Of a stretch of 64,000 bases of DNA, positions 36,120 to 44,919 are shown in pieces (positions within the stretch are counted from its first letter, which is position 1; each line of letters starts with the position of its first letter). Under the pieces are notes generated by a model that did no database searches, was not told the DNA's origin, and saw nothing but the letters and a program-made list of their open reading frames with translations. A program made the position numbers and the translations under genes. Origin of the DNA: Candidatus Cloacimonadota bacterium (lineage in GTDB: Bacteria > Cloacimonadota > Cloacimonadia > Cloacimonadales > GCA-2742885); assembly GCA_002742885.1 (NCBI GenBank), contig PDOO01000023.1, forward strand, positions 62,001-126,000, read 5' to 3'.

Positions 36120-38582
36120 ATGATCTTTAACCGCAAACGCTTTGTTGCAGCTGCATTTATTTTAATTGTTTTGCTGTTGGCAGCGTGTGATCACACCAAA
36201 GGAAGTTTAACCGATAATATCGCTCCTACGGTAAAATTTACAGCCTATGAAGGAATTGATGCCGACGGATCGGTAAACTATGAAGGAGCCGCAATTCCGG
36301 AATCAGAAGATTCTATTCTTGTTTTTCAGCAAAAAGTTTATTGGTTGGGATCGGATGTTGACGGTGTCGTGAAAGATTATCGTTATCGTCTTATCAATAA
36401 AAACGGTGAATATATTACCGTTGCAGGGCACGAAAACAGATTAAGCGATGCCGAAGGCGGTTGGCTTTTACACGTTATAAATAATGACGAATCTCAAATT
36501 TCAGACTGGACAAACGATGTTTATGCCGTAATCAATTTCCCGTGTTGGGATAATCCTGCTACGCATGATTCAGCTAAAGTAGCTACTGCGATGGAATTAC
36601 AATGTCGCGACGATCGCGGAGACGTAAGCCCGATAGTTCGCCGCATATTTATTACCAAATCAAACAAACCCTCTATCGACGTTACTACTTCCAAAGGCGG
36701 TTTGAATCGTAAAGACGATCCGTTCAGCTCTGAAGAAGGCGCCACTATCGTTGCTGAAACAGGTACCGGTATTAAGTTTAACTTCAGCATGCAAGACAAT
36801 GATGCTTACGTAAGCGAACTTAAACCTTGGTATTTTGAGTACAGATTTATAAAAAGAGATATTGCCGATACAACTAATTACACTTATCCCGGCGGTGAAG
36901 AATGGCATACTACCTTGGGTCAGGAAAATGTTAAATCCGTTATTGTCAGCGCCAGTGACGAGTACGGTGAAAATCTTTTGATTCCCGATGCTCATGTCGG
37001 ATATACCCAAGATGAAATTACTACCGAAACGGTAATGCAGGTTCGCGGATATGACGAAGCCGGCGTTGTTTCCGATATAAAAGAAGTTTATTTCCGTTGT
37101 TTGTCAGGTTATCATCCTTGGTCTCTTATGTATTGTAATGCCGATACAAACGATGTTTTCTGTTTAGGAGAATATCATTATTCTTACGGTCTTAATGCTC
37201 TCGTTAAAGTCGTTAAACCTAAAACCGGAACTGTTTATGACGGAGAACACTTTGCTCATCCTTTATTCTGGTCTCAAGATTCCACTTTCTCCGCTATCTG
37301 GTCTGATGATTTTGTAATGTACACTCATGCCGGTTATAAAGGCGAGTTTGCAAACGGAAAACCTACCGGTAAAAGAGAAAATATAGTTTTAGATGAACAA
37401 ACAGGAAAGAATTATTATTCTGAAGCAATAGGAATTGCTTATCAATTGGACGGAGAAGCTTATCAGTATGCGGCTTACTTGGGAAATCCCGAATATTATC
37501 CTTACGGAACGGAAGGTTCCGATTCATGGTTTAAACTTAAAATCGGAGAACCTCTTGCTCAAGCTTTGCCTATCAGAAATCTTACTCCCGGAGAACACGT
37601 TCTCAGCATCAGAGTTCTTGATTCTCAGGGTGTTTGGGATGATTCTCCTTACGAATTTAAATTTACCTTAATAGAAAATCTTCCGGCAGCGGAAAGACCT
37701 AAAGATATTTTGGTTATCGATAATGACGAGGCTCCTTATCCTCCTTCGGCAGAAGAAAATCGCGATGAATTTTATCAAAACTTATTCAGCGGTTATAATG
37801 TTGATTTTATTAATTACGATGATGTGAAAGAAGGCGTTGTTGATGCCGGTCAGGAAGCTTTGCAATATTCAAAAGCTAAGTTCAGTCCTTCTGATTTAAT
37901 GCAATATAAAACTATTTTCTTCCATATGGATCATATTACCAGCGCATCGCAGGATCTTTTCCTGGAAAATCAATCATTTAACCTTTTCCTGCAAGGCGGA
38001 GGCAACTTGATTCTCAGCGGCGGCATAAATGTTAACGGTTTACAGGAAGCATTTAATTATACCCCGAGGAATATTGTAAAAGATCATATGGGAATTCCTT
38101 CTGATATTCCGGGGCTTGAATCTGACGGTTCCGATGCTGTTATTTATTGCGACATTGTTTCTTCCGATCAGATGAAAGATCGTTTCTTTACTGGAGCTTC
38201 TCCCGCAGAGGGTTCCGGTCTTACCGTAAGCGTTGAAATCGATACAACCGAAAATGCCGTCGGCGGATTGATTCACGGAATTAATGACGATGCTACCGGT
38301 TTGGTAAGTTATTTCAATACAGCAAATCTGGAGAATGTCCATCCTGTTATGAATATGGTTTATACCGATAAATATTTGGATACTGCCGACAGTACTTCCG
38401 TTGCTTTATACGAAAGTACAATGAATAAGGCTTGCGCCATTGAATTTGACAGATTAAACTATGCAACAGGAACGGTTGATGCTAAAACCTATGTCTTCGG
38501 TTTCCCGATCTCGTTTATGAAATTTGATCAGGCAAAAGCTTTGATGGAAGAAGTTCTCAGCGAAATGGGAATTAACAAATAA
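36120..38582 (+). CDS. Large surface lipoprotein of unknown function
   Basis: 820 residues. The signal ends in the lipobox LLAAC with Cys23 as lipidated residue. Residues about 35-190 resemble an Ig-like/fibronectin-type module (YWLGSDVDGVVKDYRYRL, a pattern repeated in looser form further on). Residues about 535-820 look like a class I glutamine-amidotransferase-like or ThuA-like Rossmann domain: PKDILVIDNDEA, YKTIFFHMDHI and FLQGGGNLILSGG. No catalytic triad can be assigned. There is no T9SS tail, so it is anchored by lipid. GGAGG precedes the ATG and a terminator follows, so it is transcribed alone. Confidence 0.75.
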   Translation: MIFNRKRFVAAAFILIVLLLAACDHTKGSLTDNIAPTVKFTAYEGIDADGSVNYEGAAIPESEDSILVFQQKVYWLGSDVDGVVKDYRYRLINKNGEYITVAGHENRLSDAEGGWLLHVINNDESQISDWTNDVYAVINFPCWDNPATHDSAKVATAMELQCRDDRGDVSPIVRRIFITKSNKPSIDVTTSKGGLNRKDDPFSSEEGATIVAETGTGIKFNFSMQDNDAYVSELKPWYFEYRFIKRDIADTTNYTYPGGEEWHTTLGQENVKSVIVSASDEYGENLLIPDAHVGYTQDEITTETVMQVRGYDEAGVVSDIKEVYFRCLSGYHPWSLMYCNADTNDVFCLGEYHYSYGLNALVKVVKPKTGTVYDGEHFAHPLFWSQDSTFSAIWSDDFVMYTHAGYKGEFANGKPTGKRENIVLDEQTGKNYYSEAIGIAYQLDGEAYQYAAYLGNPEYYPYGTEGSDSWFKLKIGEPLAQALPIRNLTPGEHVLSIRVLDSQGVWDDSPYEFKFTLIENLPAAERPKDILVIDNDEAPYPPSAEENRDEFYQNLFSGYNVDFINYDDVKEGVVDAGQEALQYSKAKFSPSDLMQYKTIFFHMDHITSASQDLFLENQSFNLFLQGGGNLILSGGINVNGLQEAFNYTPRNIVKDHMGIPSDIPGLESDGSDAVIYCDIVSSDQMKDRFFTGASPAEGSGLTVSVEIDTTENAVGGLIHGINDDATGLVSYFNTANLENVHPVMNMVYTDKYLDTADSTSVALYESTMNKACAIEFDRLNYATGTVDAKTYVFGFPISFMKFDQAKALMEEVLSEMGINK

Positions 38583-38606
38583 ACCTTGGACAAACAAGTA
38601 AATCTT

Positions 38607-38630
38607 AAAGCTCCTTCGGGAGCTTTTTTT
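38607..38630 (+). terminator. Rho-independent terminator after the lipoprotein gene
   Basis: AAAGCTCC / GGAGCTTT with a TTCG loop and a run of T. Confidence 0.9.
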
Positions 38631-39167
38631 ATTTTTTGAATTTTGAGGCGCTCAGAGATTAAGACTGAATAGAGAGATGTAATGTTTAAAAAGGGGTTAA
38701 TGAATGCCTGTTAATATGTTTATCTGATAAAAACATATACTCCCGGTTTTTCTGATCCATTTGCGATTTAATATTTCGTAAAATAAAATATTAATGAATA
38801 TATTAAGGAAAGAAAAGTTTAAAAACATCAGCATAAAAAATAATAAATCTTTAACAAATCCAGAAATAAAATCACAGACAAAACGAGATTCAAATGAGAA
38901 AGCTTTAACGAATCATAAAATGCGGTTAAACAGGATGTGAAACGAGCTTGCGAGATTGAAAAATTGTATTTAAAATTATCTTGAGGCTATTTGTTTTAGA
39001 TTTTATACGAAATTGACAAGATAAAGAGAAAATAAAGCTCAAAAATCTTCTTAAACATAAATATCAAATAAAATAATAAACTGATATAATATTTAAAATG
39101 TCAGATTAAGAATTATGCAAGTTCTTGTCTTATTCTTTTACAGGATAAATTTTTCGGAAATATAATT
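38631..39167. other. Long AT-rich gap without a gene
   Basis: About 540 bases between two terminators. No start codon with a good ribosome binding site opens a frame of more than a few codons on either strand. TTGACA at 39013-39018 and TATAAT at 39083-39088 are present on the plus strand but are badly spaced for each other. A loose direct repeat (CTTTAACAAATC near 38850, CTTTAACGAATC near 38905) is visible. It could hold a small RNA or be decayed sequence. Confidence 0.4.
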
Positions 39168-39207
39168 GAAAACAGGCTGTACCTGAAATACGGAACAGCC
39201 TGTTTAA
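39168..39207 (-). terminator. Terminator of the chemotaxis receptor gene
   Basis: AAACAGGCTGT / ACAGCCTGTTT, an 11-bp inverted repeat with a 14-base loop, 18 bases beyond the minus-strand stop. The T-run is short on both strands, so it may work in both directions. Confidence 0.7.
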
Positions 39208-39224
39208 TTTATTTTCATAAATTT

Positions 39225-41207
39225 CTAAACATTAAAGGAATCTATTACTTCTTTTAATTGTTTTGAAATATGAATAAGTTCTTCTGCCGCTTGGTTAGTC
39301 TCTTTTGCTGTTTCTTCGGTTTTATCGGCATCCTCGGCAACTGAAATAATATTTTGCGCAATTTCGTTCATTCCGAGGCTTATTTGAGTTGTGCTTGTCG
39401 AAATATCAGATACGCCTTTATTTGCATCATTGCTTCCTGCTGCAATATTACCGGCGGCAACGGCTGTTTTATTTGAATTTACGGTAATTTCGTTTAACCC
39501 TGATTTTGCTTCTTCCGAATTCAGCAAAACTTGTCTTGCCAATTTATTATTTGTTTTTGCTATTTCTCTGGATTGTTCCGATGTTTGAGCCATTATTTGC
39601 ATATTTCCCGAAATTTCATTGATAGTAAGGGTTTGTTCTTTTACGCTTACAGCAACCGCATTATTGATTGTGCTGAGTTCCGCAACAATAGAAGCGACAT
39701 CCTTAATCGATTTTGCCGTATTTTCTATTTGGTTTTGAATTTCCAATACCTGCTTTGATATTTTTTCGGTTGAATCCTGAGTTTGTTTGGCAAGTTCTTT
39801 TACTTCATTGGCAACAACGGCAAAACCTTTTCCGGCTTCTCCGGCTCCGGCTGCTTCAATTGTTGCGTTTAAGGCAAGCATATTGGTTTGATCTGCTATT
39901 GAACCTATAAGTTTAATTATTTTACCTATTTCAATAGCCGAGTTTTGTAATTTTCTTGTTAATTCGGCTGCAACCAAGCTTTTTTCGTTGGCATTTTCGG
40001 AGATCATGTCGGCTTTTTGAGTCTGAGAAGAAACTTCCGAAAGAGAAGCATTCATTTCCTCTACGGCAGATGCGGAAATTGTAACTTTTTCCGATAAATC
40101 ATCCAAATATCCTGAAGTTGTTTTTATATTATTATTCAGATTTCCGATATCTGAAACTATATTTGATAAATTGGTTGAAGCTTCTTCTGTTGCGGCGGCG
40201 ACGGTGTTAATATTTAAGGACATTTCGCGCGAATCTTTTGCTACGGTATTGACATTTGAGGAAGCTTGTTCTGAAGCGGAGGCAATTGTTGCCAGATTAG
40301 TAGAAATTTCTTCAGTTGCTGCGGAAGCCGATCGAGTTTTTTCATTCATTTTGACTGCTGTTTCAGATAACTTATAAGCTTTATCTTTTAAATCGTTTGA
40401 AGTTTTGTTTAAGGCGAAAAAACCTTTTCTGAGGTTTTGTACGGAATTAAGCATAGATTTTTTTAATTCCATATAAGACGTTGCCAATATACCTATTTCA
40501 TCATTTCTGTTTATGTCTCTTTCATCAATGTCTTCCGTAAAATCATTTCGTCCCATTTTTTCCATGAGAGCTGTAATCTTATTCATTATTCTTCCTATGA
40601 AAATGAATGATGAAATAACCAGAAAAGTAATTAAAATTATCATGAAATAAATTATGACCTTTATTTTTTCTCTTTTTCTATGGGTTATTTTAACAGTTTT
40701 TTCAGCATTTTTATTAACGGCATTTTTGAAATCATCCGTAAGAGCGGTAATTTTATTTTTCTCTGATTCGTAATATTTTCCGAACATAAGTTTCCTGGCT
40801 TTGAGATAATTCTTTGCGGAAACGGCTGCAAAAGCGGCTTCTTCCGTCTTAATCAGACCGTTTGAAGCATTCATGGCTTTTTGCAAGTAATCAAAATACT
40901 TTTTTTCCGTGTTCATTTCTTTTAATCGCAGAATAACATGATCTCTTGTTTTAGTTTCGTTTACCTCGCGCCAATAATTATCAAGATATTTTTTTTCGCC
41001 GAATTGTACGTATTGTCTTGCTTGAGCGGTTAAATAATCGGATGCATCCGAAAGCATTTCGCCTAATTCTTTATATTGAGATCTCCGAACAATTGCTGTC
41101 CTTTCGCGCTTTACGGATTCAGCATAAATAAATAATACTGCTATCAAAATAATTATCATGGCGGAGTTAATTATTCCGCTTACGACGACTAATTTCTTTA
41201 TACTCAT
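39225..41207 (-). CDS. Methyl-accepting chemotaxis protein
   Basis: 660 residues from the ATG at 41207, which has GGGGAGGAAAT before it; the frame is open to 41246 but without a better start. Membrane helices lie at about 8-28 and 183-205, enclosing a helical ligand domain of some 150 residues. A HAMP region follows ([17 protein letters not shown]), then a long cytoplasmic coiled coil. The signalling tip reads [20 protein letters not shown], then [16 protein letters not shown]. It senses a signal outside the membrane and controls CheA. No other chemotaxis gene is in the window. Ligand unknown. Confidence 0.92.
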   Translation of the reverse strand: MSIKKLVVVSGIINSAMIIILIAVLFIYAESVKRERTAIVRRSQYKELGEMLSDASDYLTAQARQYVQFGEKKYLDNYWREVNETKTRDHVILRLKEMNTEKKYFDYLQKAMNASNGLIKTEEAAFAAVSAKNYLKARKLMFGKYYESEKNKITALTDDFKNAVNKNAEKTVKITHRKREKIKVIIYFMIILITFLVISSFIFIGRIMNKITALMEKMGRNDFTEDIDERDINRNDEIGILATSYMELKKSMLNSVQNLRKGFFALNKTSNDLKDKAYKLSETAVKMNEKTRSASAATEEISTNLATIASASEQASSNVNTVAKDSREMSLNINTVAAATEEASTNLSNIVSDIGNLNNNIKTTSGYLDDLSEKVTISASAVEEMNASLSEVSSQTQKADMISENANEKSLVAAELTRKLQNSAIEIGKIIKLIGSIADQTNMLALNATIEAAGAGEAGKGFAVVANEVKELAKQTQDSTEKISKQVLEIQNQIENTAKSIKDVASIVAELSTINNAVAVSVKEQTLTINEISGNMQIMAQTSEQSREIAKTNNKLARQVLLNSEEAKSGLNEITVNSNKTAVAAGNIAAGSNDANKGVSDISTSTTQISLGMNEIAQNIISVAEDADKTEETAKETNQAAEELIHISKQLKEVIDSFNV

Positions 41208-41489
41208 ATTTCCTCCCCTTACCTTAATATTTTTCTTGCTTAACAAAAAAAAATATCAGTATTGTCAATAATTTTTCATCATAATTTTATCGTAAGTCGG
41301 TAATATATAAAACATGTGTTTTTTTTTATAATAATTGTTGCTGAATTACTCTTGTCATTAACCCTGATTATAATTTATTTTACTTAAAAATAAAAGCAGG
41401 ATAAAAATATTATAAAGTCGGTATTGTTTTTAGTTTGACAAAATAGTATATTGAAAATCGGTGTATTCTTTTTTATTCGAGAGGAGAAT

Positions 41490-41588
41490 ATGAAAAAGAT
41501 ATCGGTTCTCTGCGATTCTGATTTATATGTGAACCGGAAAAAAACTTACAATATCGGATCGGATAACCGGCGATTCAACTTTGTTTAA
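41490..41588 (+). CDS. Possible small protein of 32 residues
   Basis: ATG at 41490 is preceded by GAGGAGA at good distance and lies 49 bases after TTGACA (41435). The product begins MKKISVLCDSDLYVN and is basic, with one Cys. I know no family with this sequence. It may be a real small protein, a leader peptide, or the remains of a longer gene. Confidence 0.3.
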   Translation: MKKISVLCDSDLYVNRKKTYNIGSDNRRFNFV

Positions 41589-41733
41589 TTAAATTCGTTA
41601 TGAAAAAATAAACCTGAATTTCTTTTTCTTGCGTAAAAAATCATCCGTGCCGGGAAATTATGTTGCCGATTCTTCCGAAATAAGAGATTAATTGAGCCGT
41701 AAAGCGTAAAAAACAGAAAAAGGAGAGACGTAA

Positions 41734-41781
41734 TTGTCAAAATATATCGGAAAAATAAAGTCAGGCTTGAAATATCTTTAA
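41734..41781 (+). CDS. Possible 15-residue peptide with TTG start
   Basis: The frame starts at TTG with AAAAGGAGAG six bases upstream. The product is very short and basic (SKYIGKIKSGLKYL after the start). Its stop overlaps the AAGGAGA that precedes the transglycosylase leader hairpin. It is possibly a leader peptide; weak evidence. Confidence 0.2.
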   Translation: MSKYIGKIKSGLKYL

Positions 41782-41829
41782 AGGAGATTACCGTAATTAT
41801 TGGGAAAATACGGTAACAATTTATGATTT
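41781..41829 (+). promoter_or_regulatory. Ribosome binding site separated from start by a hairpin
   Basis: AAGGAGA (41781-41787) is followed at once by the 8-bp inverted repeat TTACCGTA / TACGGTAA (41788-41795 / 41809-41816, loop 13 bases). The transglycosylase ATG at 41830 has no other ribosome binding site. Folding the hairpin would bring AAGGAGA within 6-14 bases of the ATGs at 41823 and 41830. Confidence 0.4.
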
Positions 41830-43290
41830 ATGAATTTTAAAATATTGATGTTATCCGTTTTTTTTATAAGCGGATGTTCTTATTTTCAAACAAAAACTGC
41901 AACAGATAACTTATCAGGGAACAGTCTTGAGCATAATGTTGAAATAGATTCTTTAAGAACAATTATTGCAACAAAAGATAATGAACTTGATTCTTTAAAC
42001 ACAATTTTGGAAGGATTGTTTCTTGAAATTAATTCTTTAAAAGAAGAATTGGAAGAAGCTAACAGCAGGGTTTCCGTAAACGATAAATTCGTAATCCCGG
42101 ACTCTATTGAATTTGCCGGTCAAATGTTCAATCTGAAAAATGACAGAATTTATGCTAAATTTGAAGAAATTTACAAGCAGGAATTAAAAAATGCCCGAAG
42201 ATTTATACCTCGAAGCGGAATTTATTTTCCGGTTTTTGATTCGGTATTCAGTTCATACGATATTCCTTTGGACGTAAAATATCTGGCAGTTGCGGAATCA
42301 GGCTTGAATTCTATGGCGACATCTTGGGCTGGCGCTGCCGGGATGTGGCAGTTTATGAAAAAAACGGCAAAAGGTTATAAGCTCAAAGTAAACGATTTTA
42401 TTGATGAGAGAAGACATGTTTTCAAGGCAACCGAAGGAGCTGCCGAATATTTGATAAATGCCAAAAACTATCTCGGCAATAAAGGTACTGATGATTGGTT
42501 ATTGATTTTTTGTTCGTATAATGCCGGTCCCGGCAGTATTGCCAAGGTTATGCGAGAGCAGGGCGGTACCAGGTTTTTTGATCTTATTTTACGGGTTGAC
42601 GAAACAAATCGTTATGTCTGGAGGGCCGTTGCAATAAAACTTATTTTTGAAAACGAAGAGGAAATTTTCGGGCATAAATTGCCCAGAGAAAAATCTCTGT
42701 ATGAAACTGTTCGCCGGGAAAAATTAGTCCTGAACGGTCATTATAAAATTGATGATTGGGCAAAAGCTCAAGGAAGCGCTACCGGAAGAATATGGGAATT
42801 TAATCCTTGGATCAAGATATACAAACGAAAACTTAAAAAATGGTCGGCAATTAATGACGTGGTTCTTCCGCCCGGCAAATACGAAGTTCTTGTTCCCGTC
42901 GAATCGGTAAAAAACGAAAATAAACTGGCAAGCATAGAAAAAAGATATTTGAAAAAAAATGCCGGTTATTTTACTCATCATATTGTAAAAAAAGGAGATA
43001 CTCTCTCAGGTATAGCCGCTAAATACAAAACTTCGGTAAAACGGATAAAAGCTTTAAACAAACTTCATAACAATATAATTCGTCCCGGACAAAAACTGAG
43101 ACTTTACGGTAAGGCAAGCACTCTTAAAAGAAAAGTTTATACCGTAAAGAGCGGAGATACGATAGGAAAAATAGCTTCAAAACTGGGGATAACATCAAGC
43201 TGTCTGGTAAAAAAGAACAAATTAAAAGTTAAAAATAAAGGTACGGGCAAACTTGTAATTATTTATCCCGGACAGAAACTTTACTATTGA
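41830..43290 (+). CDS. MltD-like lytic transglycosylase lipoprotein with two LysM domains
   Basis: 486 residues. Lipobox FISGC with Cys16. A coiled coil at about 31-80. SLT domain at about 135-290: YLAVAESGLNSMATS with catalytic Glu156, then AAGMWQFMKKTAKGYKL and FCSYNAGPGSIAKV. Two C-terminal LysM modules at about 375-422 and 430-486 (HHIVKKGDTLSGIAAKYKTS and YTVKSGDTIGKIASKLGI) bind peptidoglycan. It cleaves glycan strands, leaving anhydro-muramic ends, and should sit on the outer membrane facing the periplasm. The ATG at 41823 opens only a five-codon frame, so 41830 is used. The next gene, rimI, follows with two bases between. Confidence 0.9.
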   Translation: MNFKILMLSVFFISGCSYFQTKTATDNLSGNSLEHNVEIDSLRTIIATKDNELDSLNTILEGLFLEINSLKEELEEANSRVSVNDKFVIPDSIEFAGQMFNLKNDRIYAKFEEIYKQELKNARRFIPRSGIYFPVFDSVFSSYDIPLDVKYLAVAESGLNSMATSWAGAAGMWQFMKKTAKGYKLKVNDFIDERRHVFKATEGAAEYLINAKNYLGNKGTDDWLLIFCSYNAGPGSIAKVMREQGGTRFFDLILRVDETNRYVWRAVAIKLIFENEEEIFGHKLPREKSLYETVRREKLVLNGHYKIDDWAKAQGSATGRIWEFNPWIKIYKRKLKKWSAINDVVLPPGKYEVLVPVESVKNENKLASIEKRYLKKNAGYFTHHIVKKGDTLSGIAAKYKTSVKRIKALNKLHNNIIRPGQKLRLYGKASTLKRKVYTVKSGDTIGKIASKLGITSSCLVKKNKLKVKNKGTGKLVIIYPGQKLYY

Positions 43291-43292
43291 TT

Positions 43293-43739
43293 ATGAAATT
43301 TTTGCTCAGAAATATGACCGAAGAAGATTTAGGAGAAGTTGCGACATTGGAAAATCAATTATTCTCTGATGCTTGGACGGAAGAAATGTTCAGGTCGGAA
43401 ATAAATCTTCATGAAGCTTTTATTGCCGTAAATCCGGAAACAAATGAAATACTCGGTTTTACCTGCGGCTGGACAATTCTGGACGAATACAGCATAACGA
43501 ACGTCGGAATAAAAAAAAGTTTTCGGAGACGAGGCATTGCTTTTCGTATGCTGAAAGCCGTAATTGAAGAAAAAATCAAAAAAGGCATAAAATATTTTTT
43601 TCTGGAAGTTCGAGAAAGTAACTTTCCGGCAATTCTCTTATATGAAAAACTGGGATTTGAGAAAAACGGTATGCGAAAGAATTATTATTCTTCTCCTGCC
43701 GAAAATGCTTTTTTGATGAGTTTACGCTTGCTGAAATAA
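43293..43739 (+). CDS. rimI: Ribosomal protein S18 alanine N-acetyltransferase
   Basis: 148 residues of the GNAT fold. The acetyl-CoA loop is FRRRGIAFRMLKAVIEE, followed by FFLEVRESNFPAILLYEKLGFEKNG, the RimI-type segment with the catalytic-region Tyr. It acetylates the N terminus of S18 in other bacteria; broader substrate use cannot be excluded. The frame also has a TTG at 43287 across the preceding stop; the ATG at 43293 is preferred. Confidence 0.82.
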   Translation: MKFLLRNMTEEDLGEVATLENQLFSDAWTEEMFRSEINLHEAFIAVNPETNEILGFTCGWTILDEYSITNVGIKKSFRRRGIAFRMLKAVIEEKIKKGIKYFFLEVRESNFPAILLYEKLGFEKNGMRKNYYSSPAENAFLMSLRLLK

Positions 43740-43829
43740 TCTTTTTTTTCGTTTTATTATTCGGATTAAAATATCTGTCCGATATTATAAGTTGCTTACA
43801 TGCACTTCCGATTGACAATTTAAGAGTAT

Positions 43830-43876
43830 ATCCGGGAATGGTTGCGTAATTATACGACAGTTTAGAAACTGCCGGA
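43830..43876 (+). promoter_or_regulatory. Leader inverted repeats before PorV-like gene
   Basis: TCCGG (43830) can pair with CCGGA (43872), enclosing CAGTTT-AG-AAACTG (43858-43871). TTGACA at 43812 lies just upstream and the gene starts at 43909. The nature of the structure is unknown. Confidence 0.3.
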
Positions 43877-43908
43877 AATAAAAATTTTATCCGAATTAAA
43901 AGGTGTAT

Positions 43909-44904
43909 ATGAAATATTTTCGCATTTTGATTTTTCTGCTGACAGCTGTATCTTTAAACTCATATCCTGTAAAAAAATATGATTTTCATAGACCTGAGTT
44001 TTCGCCTTCTCCGATAACAGCCGGTTTAGGAGGGCATAACGTTACTTACTTTGCAGATCCTTATGCTGCATTTAACAATCCTGCTCTTGTTTGTTTTGTC
44101 AAAAAATCAAAATTCTCCGTTTCCATGCGTTCCGGGGAAAATTCCGAAATTGATTTTGATAAAATTATTTCATCCGAAACGTTATTCAAAAAAAGCAAAC
44201 TTGCCGGGATTGTTTTCAGCGGAGAAAAATTTGCTTTATCTTATATTCCTTTGGCAGATATATCTCGTCAATTATCCGACAGCCTCGGAACTCACAAATA
44301 TTTGGATTATGCTTTAAACAGTCTGAACTTAACGATAGGAGAAACCAAAGGAAAGAAAAATTGGGGATTTACGGTAAAAGGATTATGGGGACGCTCGGTC
44401 TTTCTTGATTATGTTTCCGGTTCTTCTCTTAATTTTAAAGATGACAAATATATGGGATTTTCAACCGATTTCGGATTTGCTTTTAAAGATGAATCCGTAA
44501 CTTACGGTTTCAGCGCTTATGATATTTTCGGGCGTATTTATCGTAAACATTCTTCCGATAAAAATCCGATCCCTCGTTATTCGCTGGGTACGGGTTATTC
44601 TTTTAATAACAGCGTTTTTTCATTAAGTTGGCTGGGTAAAATTTCAAGTTTTAAATTAAAAGACAATACTTTCCACGGCGGATATTCCTTTCTTTTTCCC
44701 GATATAAATATTTGGTCTTATTCGGGAAAAGCTCTTTTCCGATTCGGAATTTACGGAAGCAAATTTAAGAGAGCAAAAGATACTTTTTTGACTTTTGGCG
44801 CAGGTTTTTACATGAAAGCATTCAGAATTGATTTATCTTTGACAAACAATGATCTTACCGCGAAAAATAATCGTTATCTTATTTCCGTATCCGCCGGCAT
44901 ATAA
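43909..44904 (+). CDS. PorV/PorQ-type outer-membrane barrel protein
   Basis: 331 residues. Signal peptide about 1-19 (MKYFRILIFLLTAVSLNS). The segment SPSPITAGLGGHNVTYFADP and AAFNNPALV is the N-terminal hallmark of the PorV/PorQ/UPF0164 family (G-GG---a-D--a---NPA), followed by many amphipathic strands ending in an outer-membrane-type C terminus. PorV shuttles T9SS cargo to the attachment complex; PorQ-like proteins act nearby. Which paralogue this is cannot be told. An in-frame GTG at 43903 overlaps AAAGG, so the ATG at 43909 is used. Presence of T9SS cargo elsewhere in the window fits. Confidence 0.75.
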   Translation: MKYFRILIFLLTAVSLNSYPVKKYDFHRPEFSPSPITAGLGGHNVTYFADPYAAFNNPALVCFVKKSKFSVSMRSGENSEIDFDKIISSETLFKKSKLAGIVFSGEKFALSYIPLADISRQLSDSLGTHKYLDYALNSLNLTIGETKGKKNWGFTVKGLWGRSVFLDYVSGSSLNFKDDKYMGFSTDFGFAFKDESVTYGFSAYDIFGRIYRKHSSDKNPIPRYSLGTGYSFNNSVFSLSWLGKISSFKLKDNTFHGGYSFLFPDINIWSYSGKALFRFGIYGSKFKRAKDTFLTFGAGFYMKAFRIDLSLTNNDLTAKNNRYLISVSAGI

Positions 44905-44919
44905 AAAAGGAAAAAGCAG

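Larger units (their letters stand above)
41208..41829. other. Intergenic region with divergent signals and small frames
   Basis: It separates the minus-strand receptor from the plus-strand transglycosylase. The receptor side has TTGACA on the minus strand at 41268-41263 with TGTTAA 17 bases on. The plus side has TTGACA at 41435, two short frames with ribosome binding sites (41490 and 41734) and a hairpin at 41788-41816, described separately. The rest is AT-rich without recognisable content. Confidence 0.45.
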
